From positions 178,070,920 to 178,134,919 of the forward strand of contig JAVMKO010000002.1 of NCBI GenBank assembly GCA_032164245.1: a stretch of DNA of 64,000 nucleotides. Reading direction: 5' to 3'. Every line of letters starts with the position of its first letter. Position 1 is the stretch's first letter. A model generated the notes under the pieces. That model was not told where the DNA came from. It was given only the letters and a program-made list of their open reading frames with translations, and made no database searches. Shown here one piece after another: positions 54,709-64,000 of this stretch. A program made the position numbers and the translations under genes. This stretch comes from Sternotherus odoratus. Taxonomy: Eukaryota > Chordata > Testudines > Kinosternidae.

Positions 54709-57700
54709 TAACAGTTACATATTTCTATATGATTCTCTCATCAGAATGTCCTTTTTAAGATGAAGACTCTTCCAAGTGCATCCCCAAGAAATCTGAATTC
54801 TCTGCTCTGGCTTTGGCATTGCACTGCTGTTTTCCCTCAGTGCGTTATTTTACTTAGGTTAGACTTGTTGCAAACATACACATGTTCATACTGAGCTTTT
54901 CTGTGCCTACTGGCATAGCAGCAGCTCTCTGGGTTAGCATGTATGGCAAGAGACTTGGAAACAGGATTTGGGGCTCTCATTTTTCAGCCATTTAGAACCC
55001 AAATTATTGATGTCACATGTGCAGCAAAGACTGTTCCACAGATAAATATTATGAAATCAGCTTTTCTTTAGTTTGAGATGCAAAGCTTGGAATTCAGTCT
55101 CTTTCTTCATCCACAATAAATAAACATACAGCTCTGTCTGCACTATCTCTTTACTGTATAACCCCACCGGCTACCTTTTTAATACCCTGTTTAGCTTCAC
55201 TTCAATGTTTCTTGTAAGCCTCTGTGACCCCATTACAATGTGCTTGATCTATATGAGGAAGGTTATTGGTTCCACTTCTAGCTCCTATCGTCCATTCCCA
55301 CTCACTAGCTCTGATGGTGTTTACAGCATCCCAGGAATATGCTTTCTTTCTCTATCTTCTTTCTGTATACAGTAGTTGCCATGATGGGAGTAACACTTGA
55401 CAGTTCAAGAATGGAAAAGCAATTCTGTATGATCATATACGCAGATGCCCTTTAGGCTTTTATATTTTATATTAAAGGAAAAAATGTTTATTAAAAGCAG
55501 GAAATGAGAAATGAAGCCTTTGAGCAAAAACATGTGACAAGCTAGGACAAGTGTATGAGGCAAATGTTCATATGGAGCAATTATTTCTACAAACCAGTAC
55601 AAGGTCAGAAGAACCTTTTCTGGGTTTTTTGCAGGGCAGAAATGCTGTTCTTATATATTCGCTAAGCACAGGGTCCCTCTTTGAACATACCTTGAAAGAC
55701 AGGACTTCCAATAGAGGCAAGTTAATATATAAATAATACCCAATATTCATGGCTTGCTCCTGAACCCCATCTCTGCCTTTTGGGATGAGGGAGGAAGAGG
55801 TCATCATTTCTTTGTTTCATTCCCAAAAACATTGCCACTTGCAAGTATAGATTTCTTAGTGGGCTCCGCAGTATAACTACTAGTACGTGTTTTGGTTACC
55901 ATGTGAAAGCAATCCATTACTCTGAGGAGAGTGAGTTTATTCAATAATTTTAATTGTGTATAGGGTCATATGCCATGGGATTTATGGCATCCTGAAACAG
56001 TCATTGGATCTGTTATTGAATCTCCTGTCCTTGGCCCCTAGTTTGTTCTCTAGAATAAACACCCTTTGCTGCATGCAACAACACTTTGTCCCTGAAGGCT
56101 TTTTGTACTGACTCATAACTCCTATTCTTTCTGAACTTTACTCTGATATGTCCTTTTGACTTTGCCATAATACTTTTTCAGTTAACATGTTCTAGGTAGC
56201 TTCTTTTCCATTCTGGTTCAATACTGATTGGTGTGGATTCCCTTTCTCTTCTGGTCTGTTTATAACCTTCCCATGTTGTGTCATGTTAGACTTAGTCCCT
56301 ATAGTCTCTGGGACGGGAATCACATCTTTATTATTATTGTTCAAGGACCCAGAAATGCGCTAAGTACCTAATAAATAAGTAATGTGGCTCCCCTCACCCC
56401 CAAGGTCAGTTAGCAGCAGTTCCTTTCTAATATTGCTAATTATCCTGCCTGGTGGGAGACTTCCATACCTGTTCCTACTTTTAGGTGTCAATTGACAGTT
56501 CAGATCCCTTACAGTTCAGTTTTCTCATGCAATGTTCAGAGTATTTTTTTTTCCTGTTGACAACTCAGCAATTTCACATGGATCATCTCTGGGTCAGTCC
56601 CTAGGTCTTGCTGCTTTTCAGCCTCCAGTTAACAAAGATTACAAAAAGAGGGTCATTGTTGCCTTTGTTCCCTCTTGTTCAATTTGGAGGATGTTCTGGC
56701 AGGCAGTCAGCTTCAGTAAGTCCCGGTGATTTGGCACTGGTCTCAGTTCTGCTTACTTCCCCTCTCAGGCATACAGGCCAGGAAAATGTTGTAATGCAGT
56801 TTCTTCCCTCCAGTTAGTCCTTGGAGATTCCTCCTCTTCAGCTTCAAGTGCAGACATTCAAATATTGCCTTTCTTTGCTGTTTTTTAGCTCAGAGGTCTT
56901 GTAACTTCCTGCCTGACTAACAGGTCCATCTCCTCCTCTTCACTCCTTATATGAGCATGAGGTCATGATGAAGTTGTTTACTCATAAGTCTGCTTCCAGA
57001 AACCCTTGTCCTTTCAGTTTGTAACCTTTTAAACTCTTGCAGGGCTCTCGCACAGTTGTTTTTCTTTAGAGTTTTCAGTTTACATTATTAATCTTTTTAT
57101 TTTTCTATCGGCATACTTGAGTGCTACAGGATTTTTATGCAAACATGAAAGACAGAGAAAACAAATATTATACAGGAGACAAATATACAGGAAACATGAG
57201 ACTAATCTTAATTTAGTTTAACAAAAAATGTAAGTGGATGGGGTGGGTGAGAAGCTTCCAAAAAGCAGTTATAGTGCCACAAGCTAGTTATTAGGGTCAC
57301 ATTTGTAAAAGAGTCTTCAAGTTTGCAGGTGCAATTCATAACTGGTACAAATGATGGCATTAGGAAGCCCATCTACCTTGTTTGCAGTTAGACATGCAAA
57401 TACTCTCATTTGCATTTGTAAACCTGTGCTCACAACTAACTCTAGGTACAAAATAGCAATTATAAACATGGAGGTTGTTGCAGAATTTTACCCTAAAATC
57501 TCTTTTTGCCTTTTTTATATGTTTACATGGGTCTGGAACCAAAATGGAAAATCAAAACTCTCTGACACTAGAAGAGTGGGAATGATGTTGGGAGCAAATA
57601 AGCAGGGATATTGTAATGATCCATGGGTTTTTACCTGTGCTGTTTGTAGTAGACTGTTCACTCCTCTTGTACTAGTAAGAAAGCAACCAGTGTACAATCC

Positions 57701-57964
57701 AACTTAGTCAGAACACAGAAACCTAGTCTCTCAAGGCATATCCACAGATCAGAGAGAGCTAACAGTTGCTAGAAATGGAAATGAGATAAGGACAAAAGAG
57801 AGATCTCTTGAATAATATAAGCCAAAACAAAAAGTAGTTTCCCTGAGAGTAAAACTGAAGTTTCTTCCAAGCCTGTGTGAGACTGGAAAACCTGATAAAG
57901 CAAATAGTTTGTTTGAGCTTAAAACCTATTAATCAATTTTGCATCCTTTACAACATGGCTTCTG
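54709..57964. other. Background sequence
   Basis: No recognised gene or transposon end; only scattered AT-rich microsatellite-like words. Confidence 0.4.
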
Positions 57965-58158
57965 AGGCCTTGTCATCACTACAAAAACTATGTCCTTAAC
58001 TCAGTTATATTGCATTAGCCAACTTAACTCAAGGTAAAATCCTAATGAAGACAAAGTAGTTTGTACTTTTCATATGAGTTAGCAAGCCATGTTAAGTCAT
58101 CGGGGGACCCTTTGAGTTAGGAATACAACTTTTTTTTTTATGTGAAAACAAGGCCTCA
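57963..58158. mobile_element. Short MITE with TGAGGCCTTGT ends
   Basis: TCTGAGGCCTTGTCATCACT at the left and, inverted, ACAAGGCCTCAGA at the right give 13 bp terminal inverted repeats. The interior (ACTCAAGGTAAAATCCTAAT) resembles a reptile MITE family with GTCTTCACTA ends. Confidence 0.55.
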
Positions 58159-60349
58159 GAGCCAATCTGAAGGTCACTACATGTATATCAACATTTTGGC
58201 TAAATCACCAGGCATAGGGTTGTGGAATTTGATCCCTCCCCCCCCCCCCCCTTCTAATGCCACAGGAAAGCAATCAGCTGTGCAAAATTCTGCTCTCAGT
58301 TTCCTCAGGCAAGTGCAATGAATTTTGATGGCCAAGAAAGATTGCTCTTCATTTCCATGCTGAAGTCTGGGAGAGTAAGTTTTATGCTGGTACATTTTCA
58401 TGGTAACTTTCACAGTTGAAACCTGTTTTAACTGAAAAATATGTTGAGTAGTTTCCCGCTCACTTGAAGCTTTTAGAAGCTTCAAAATGTTTCCTGAAAC
58501 AGTTTTCACTCTATGGTCCCACCTTCACTCCATGCTAGCAAAAATACATTACTATTAGCTTGGTTTTAACATGTTTCTCCTGAATATTTTGGACAGCACT
58601 TCCCTCCATTCCACCACCCAGTGAACCATGTTATTAAAACATCATAAAACCATACTGCCAGAGGTGGACAAAGAACTTCCTTTTTCTGAGAGGTCTTAGA
58701 TTATCGCCATGAAAGCTCTTATCCACTCTCCAGATCCCTGTCATGGACTCTTCAGCAGGGTTCCATATTGTCACCTCTCCTGCCAATAGGAGAGATTGAG
58801 ACTTTGTGCTGCAGTATGTTGACATTTAGCTCTGTACCTCCTTTTTGTCAGTTCTTGGGATGCAGCTTCTTTTCTTTCTCACTACCCACAGGCCTCTGCA
58901 GAGAGAGAGGAAGAGAGACTGGTCTAAATATGCCCAGCTCTTCATCCCATATATCAGGGTGAGCTGCTGAGTCTTGGGGTGGAACCAAAGTCTACTAGGC
59001 TCATGAAGAATGTAACATTGGTCCTTAGCAGGAGAGTCAGCATTGTGAATACCCCTTCTCACTTGGTGGACTGTGAGGAGAATAGGATTTGTTGGGGGTA
59101 ATAGCACTCTTTGGAGGGCTTCCTGGATGCTGTACCTGAAGCAGGATTCTAGTCACGTGGATAATGGTATTCCCAAAGGGGACACTTCTGACGGGCTTCC
59201 CTTCAGATCATGCATGACCCAAGGAGAGTTTCAGGGCCACTCCTGGGTGATGATGGCAAGTGGGCGGGCTTTCTGAGGCTTCCCACATCCTGTGGGTGGT
59301 GATGTCCAGCAAGGAATTTTTCTGGGTTCAAGTTACATGGGGTGGGGGCCTAATCTACCTGGCTTGTAAGGAGCCACTGATGTGTTTTGACTGGTCGTAC
59401 CTGCCAATAACCAAGTGAGGAACCTTGATAAGAACAAGTTAGCTGGAATTCATTCTAGATGAAATGGAGCTGATTCTAGTTGGAAGAGGAAGTAACTAAT
59501 TACACTGACATGGTTTGTGACTGCTCCATCTATTGAGACTTTATGATGAACCTTCTCAATAAGAGCTGCACTCTCAGGATACTTTTGGACTTGACAGCAC
59601 TTAGTGAAGTGGTTACTTGTCCTGCTCTTGCACCTCTCCCCCACCACTACCTGCAGTTAATGATATGTTTGTGGCCTTTCCTTGCTGATGAGGCCTTCAC
59701 TATATTGTTTAGGTTGGACTACAGTAACATTGAAATTGGGGACTACTAAAAAGGTTTACCTAGTGCAGCTTAGTGAATTTGTAACTAGCCCATGTTGTTT
59801 GCATAGCAGTAGTTGCACATTTTAGTTGTGTAATTTTAAAGGAGCCATGTAACCAAAAGTATTTATATTTTATGTGAAGGTTCCACAAACTCCTTCTAAA
59901 TCTCTCTAACTATGAAACTAATTTTGACAATATCATTATGATATAAAAGAATTTCCAGCATGCATTCCTTCCCCAATCTGATTTGTATACACTGCCATAC
60001 AAAGCGTCACCCGCACCATCTGTCTCCCCACTTGGTAATGCAGTATCTAAGATCTATTTGATATCCTTTTTAAAATGGTATTTTGATAGGTCTTTATATC
60101 AGTAGCCAAATATAGTGAATCAGATCCTGAATGGGGCAAAGTATGCCCCATGTTCCATGTGGCATTTGCCTGACTAAAAACTTCAGGGGTTTGAACCCAA
60201 TTTGAGAATAAAGATTTTTACAACCTTGTCCCCAAATATTTTTGCTTCTTGTGTGGCAAACAACAATGGATTTTACTGTAGCAACTTGAATGCCAGGTAG
60301 ACCCAGCTTTTGCAAGTGTAAGAGGTGATGGGTGCAAGTTTTGTACACT
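58159..60349. other. Background; C-run at about 58238-58251
   Basis: No gene or repeat is recognised. Confidence 0.4.
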
Positions 60350-60475
60350 TCTTACAATATTTATTACACTTGGCTTAGGGACCAGCCATGATCAAGGTCC
60401 AATTGTATCCCACAACCACAAAGTAGTACAGTCTTTGCCATAATGAGTTTATAATCTAATAGGATAGATGAAGGG
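60350..60475 (+). repeat. Dispersed CORE/MIR-like repeat, diverged
   Basis: GACCAGCCATGATCAAGGTC then AGTACAGTCTTTGCCATAAT and GAGTTTATAATCTAATAGGA parallel the 35.2 kb copy. Confidence 0.5.
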
Positions 60476-61985
60476 TAGGGGAAACGGGTCTAACATACAA
60501 GCAAAAGTGATTGATGTGACTGTGGAGGGATTTTGAGGGGAGATAGCAGGGGAATAAGGGCACAGGCAGATATGAAGTGAGACTGAGGTGAAGAGAATGA
60601 AGAGAGGGACTAGAACGGATTGGCGGAAATAGCCAATCAGCTCTTGGGAGAGAATGTCTTATCAAAGCTGAAGAAAAGTAATCTGATTACATCATCCAAG
60701 TGTTCACTGGTCCCGCCCTCAGTCTCTGCCTGGTTTCTTCTGCAGTTTTTCTCCAACCTGTCATTGTGGGAGGAGGCGGGGGGGTGAGAAAGCCTCTATG
60801 AATCTATGGTTTTCCCCTGCACAGTCCTGGGGCATGAAGGGGCCAGCAGGGTTATCACTGTTATCACATTCTGCTTTCCTGCACCTCAGTTTAACTTTTT
60901 TCTGCCTTTTCTGAACTTTTTGGAAAGCATTACACAATCAAAAAGGGGTTGAGAATCCTGACTGTAGGTGCTAGTAAGTTTCCAAGCACCTTCAAAGACA
61001 GAGAACTATACCGCTGCATAGTAAACAAACCTGCACATACAATATACACAAACTGCAAACAGTATTTGGAATATTTCTTAAGTCTTTACCTAAATAGCAT
61101 TTGTTTTATAGCTATGCGGTTTTTCTCCCTATACAGACTAGCACCACTCTGCTGTTATTACCATATACATTCATGAATTGAAAGTTTGACTTGTAACACT
61201 TGCATTACAATGTAAAGTTTCAGTATTACATTCTATACTTTAATAAATGTATATGAGCATATTATTCCTCCCCCATCTTATTTCAGAGCTGATTTCAGGC
61301 AATAGTATGGCCTAAAAATTATTGTGTCACTCTGCTTTCTTCAAAGTTTGCAGGAAGGGGGAGATAATGACTGAGACTGTGGTTTATTACTCAGCCCAGT
61401 AGCAAACAAAAGTTTAGTTGCTCCTTACAGCTAACAGCATTCAGTCCTTTAGTTAATAAGTGACTGGATTTTGTGTATAGAAACCTTATATTGGCAACAG
61501 TGACTGTATTCAAAAATCATGCAAGGCCCCCCAAAATTCTTGAAATAGTTTTTAAATCTCATGAGTTAAGGCAAATAAATAAGGAGTTTTTTTGATTTAC
61601 CGTCTAGTGTATGGTCCGTTAAGGGTCATATTTTTAATCTTTTCCTCTGCAAGCATGAGGGCTTAAAACTTTAGAAAAAATGAATGCTGAGATTCTCATG
61701 TCTGCCTAGGACTCCAACAGGCTGGAGCTTTAACAGGACCACTAAACTCCAAGACTCAAAATAAAATGGCAAGAGTCGATAATATTGAAAATAGGTAGCC
61801 TATAGCCCAAGGTTACAGCTTTTGAGACCCAGTGACACCAATACCTTTTATGAGTCAGGTCTTATTCTTTTGTCAAGTCCATGCGCTCATGATAACTCCT
61901 GTATTTGACTACAGCTGAGGAGAGAACAGTAATGTTCTTTCACAGAGGATTTTAAGATTTCTGAATATGGCTTAGTTCTGATTCA
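60476..61985. other. Background sequence
   Basis: No recognised gene or element. Confidence 0.4.
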
Positions 61986-61989
61986 GAAC

Positions 61990-62612
61990 AAAAATAAATA
62001 ATTTAGGAAATTCTTCATGAAATGGAATTATTGTTCTCCTTCCAGCTCTGCTGGGAGCCCTAGCTCCAAGGCAGCTGCCTAGGCTCCTGGCTTCCTGGAA
62101 TGTAAACCTGGGCAAAACATTTTTCCCTAAATGGAATTTCTGTGCAATGTACTGTTCTGTCAAAGCCAAAACCTTTCATGGAGACAGAGCAGTTTCAACA
62201 AAAATTTCATGAGGAGGGATTTTGGGGGAATAGGGAGAGGGATGGAAGGTGAGACAGATTTTAGCCTGGCAGGCTGTCCCAGATCTGGGGAGCCTTGGCC
62301 ACCAAGGAGTTGTGAGCAGGGACTCCTAGGACTTCTAAACTTTCAGTTCCCCATCAGCCCTCCAAATGGGTTCCTGTGGAGTGAGGTGGGCAAGTTGGTA
62401 GGAAACCCTGGAAAGTTTCAATACCTCCCTACCACACAGGGGTTCATCAGAAACTTGCCCGGCTTCCAGCAGTACGTTGTTAAAATCAACACAGGCCCAA
62501 AGAATGTTTCAATTTCAAAGAATTGGCAAATTTTGATTAGGAAAAAAAGTGCTTCATTGAAATTTTTCCAACCAGCTGCATTTATAACCTCTTCCATGCA
62601 TGAGCTGTGATT
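61990..62612. repeat. AT-rich dispersed repeat, longest copy
   Basis: The ends are inverted relative to each other: AATTCTTCATGAAATGGAAT at the left and GAAATTTTTCCAACCAGCTG at the right. A less AT-rich middle (CTGGGAGCCCTAGCTCC) lies between them. This suggests an old non-autonomous DNA element of several hundred bp. No coding part. Confidence 0.45.
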
Positions 62613-62988
62613 GTCTCCACTCTTAGGCTCTGACTCTACCAGCCATCACAAAATGAGGGCTTTCTATATAGAGACTCAAGAAATGCTGCTGAGCATACTT
62701 ACTAATCACCGCACCTTTCTCCTAGATGTTTCTGGGCCCTTCTAGTTGAGATCCACTCTCTGCATGTGTGTAAAGACACATGATTCAAACAATGTCTCCA
62801 GCCCCCTATACCTCTGACCTCTCTGGGAAATTTCACATATTCCACTGGCTTCAGCAATTGCCCCTATGATATAATTCCCAAATCTACCTCTTCACCTCCT
62901 CAGTACAATACTCTAGCTCCATTGGTTTCTCTGATATCTCTTCATGGATGCCTCACCATATATGGATAGTAATTCCATGCTTGAAAAA
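62613..62988. other. Background sequence
   Basis: No recognised element. Confidence 0.4.
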
Positions 62989-62991
62989 TAA

Positions 62992-63298
62992 GGGTATGTC
63001 TTCACTACCCGCCGAATCGGCGGGTAGCCATCGATCTTCTGGCGATCGATTTCTCGCGTCTTATGAAAACACGAGAAATCAATCGCGCGCGGCGCCCCCG
63101 TCGACTGCGGAACTCCAGCTTGCCAGGAGGCGCAAGCTGGAGTCGACGGGGGAGTGCGCCATCGACCGCCGCTGCCATGAGGACAAGCAGTAAGCTGGCT
63201 GCAGATACGCAAACTTCAGCTACGTGATTCACGTAGCTGAAGTTGCGTATCTGCAGTCGATTCCCCCCCACCCCACCCCCCGTAGTGGAGACCAGCCC
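62992..63298. mobile_element. Harbinger MITE with ends matching the 17.8 kb element
   Basis: The left end GGGTATGTCTTCACTAC is identical over 17 bp to the left end of the autonomous-type Harbinger at 17761. The right end AGTGGAGACCAGCCC differs from it by one base. The flanking trinucleotides TAA (62989-62991) and TAC (63299-63301) fit a 3 bp Harbinger duplication with one change. The interior is a set of hairpins, including CTGCAGATACGCAAACTTC paired with GAAGTTGCGTATCTGCAG (63199-63257). There is no coding capacity. Confidence 0.85.
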
Positions 63299-63620
63299 TA
63301 CGACTATAGCAGTAGGAATATATTACCAATCACCTGACCAGGATGGTGATAGTGACTGTGAAATGCTCATGGAAAGTAGAGAGGCTATTAAAATTTAAAA
63401 AATCAATAATAAAGGGAGATTTCAACTCTCCCCATATTGAAGGGGGACATCACCTTAGGACGAGATTCAGAGATAAAGTTTCTTGACACTTTCAGTGACT
63501 GCTTCTTGGAGTAGCTAGTCCTAGAACCCACAAGAGGAGAGCCAATTCTTGATTTAGTCCTAAGTGGATCACAGGATCAAGTCCAAGAGATGACTATAGC
63601 TGAACCACTTAGTAATACTG

Positions 63621-63825
63621 TCAAGAATCAGAGAGGTAGCCGCGTTAGTCTGGAATAGCAGAGGTAACAAAGTCCTGTGGCACCTTAAAGACTAACTATA
63701 AAGTTTTGAAGCATAAGCTTTCGTGGGCTAATACCCACTTCCGACGAAGTGGATATTAGCCCACGAAAGCTTATGCTTCAAAACTTTATAGTTAGTCTTT
63801 AAGGTGCCACAGGATTTTGTTACCT
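63621..63825 (-). mobile_element. PLE foldback insertion with about 79 bp arms and 12 bp target duplication
   Basis: It is flanked by TTAGTAATACTG (63609-63620 and 63826-63837). It starts with the PLE 3' end in minus sense (AGAATCAGAGAGGTAGCCGC, GTTAGTCTGGAATAGCAGAG). A nearly perfect hairpin follows (63663-63741 against 63745-63824, about two mismatches) containing AAGCTTTCGTGGGCTAATAC on both arms. Each arm holds the GTGGG...CCCAC stem and GAAA box of a hammerhead-like motif. The first box on the right arm reads CCGACGA (63741-63747) where the hammerhead consensus is CTGATGA. Confidence 0.8.
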
Positions 63826-63837
63826 TTAGTAATACTG

Positions 63838-64000
63838 ATCATAACATAATAAAATGTAACACCCTGTGGAGAGGAGGGTGGCAAAGTAGTTCGTCCCACT
63901 AGTGGTTAACTATAGAAAGGGGAACTACAAAAATATGAGGAAGTTAGTTAAACAGAAATTAAAAGGTACAGCACCAAAAGCGAAATCCCTGCAAGCTGCA
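63838..64000. other. Background to the window edge
   Basis: No recognised gene or element in the last 160 bases. Confidence 0.4.

Noticed and set aside
54090..54711. Frames of about 200 codons on both strands, Pro/Ala-rich
   Set aside because: They lie wholly inside the hAT MITE core; the mirrored frames come from its GC-rich repeat composition.

Overview
The window looks like amniote, most probably turtle (Testudines), nuclear DNA. It is an AT-rich, intron- or gene-desert-like background with no confident host gene, and it carries many interspersed repeats. The turtle call rests on a combination of families that I recognise from general knowledge of reptile repeats: a DIRS-type retrotransposon, an autonomous Harbinger element with its MITEs, Penelope-like (PLE) terminal-repeat fragments, CR1 3' tails, MIR-like SINEs, several hAT MITEs and solo LTRs. 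No database search was possible.

Layout. 1-3.9 kb: the 5' two-fifths or so of a DIRS-like element on the minus strand, with a gag damaged by indels and one stop, and an apparently open reverse transcriptase/RNase H frame that runs off the left edge. 4.5-5.6 kb: a cluster of non-autonomous fragments. 5.7-13.7 kb: mostly unannotatable background with old SINE and CR1 pieces and one short candidate terminal exon at 8.85 kb. 13.7-14.9 kb: a PLE insertion and a pogo/Tigger-like MITE filled with hairpin minisatellite. 15.7-17 kb: a decayed second DIRS/Ngaro-type gag remnant. 17.76-22.08 kb: a complete 4.3 kb Harbinger transposon with intact ends and a TAA target duplication. It carries a broken transposase gene and a convergent, intron-containing Myb/SANT-like gene. 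Inside that intron, on the other strand, sits a third ORF of 96 codons with its own possible splice acceptor and polyadenylation signal. 22.4-29 kb: a hAT MITE, palindromic old repeats and a stretch resembling conserved non-coding DNA (26.2-26.7 kb). 29-42 kb: two solo LTRs (TSDs CCAGT and TACC), a LINE reverse-transcriptase C-terminal fragment and SINE pieces. 42.5-54.7 kb: the richest part, with nested insertions (PLE in MITE; PLE in LTR in hAT; hAT in hAT; palindromic element in MIR). 55-62 kb: quiet background with one MITE and old repeats. 63-63.8 kb: a Harbinger-type MITE whose ends match the 17.8 kb element, then a near-perfect PLE foldback insertion.

How the parts relate. The 4.3 kb Harbinger and the 63 kb MITE share terminal sequences, so the MITE was probably mobilised by this family. 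Four PLE fragments (13.7, 42.9, 45.1 and 63.6 kb) each have 12-13 bp target duplications. Several are inverted or hairpin copies, which fits the inverted terminal-repeat structure known for Penelope-like elements. Nearly all GC-rich, CpG-dense blocks lie inside DNA-transposon derivatives or repeat-like G-rich blocks and not at promoters.
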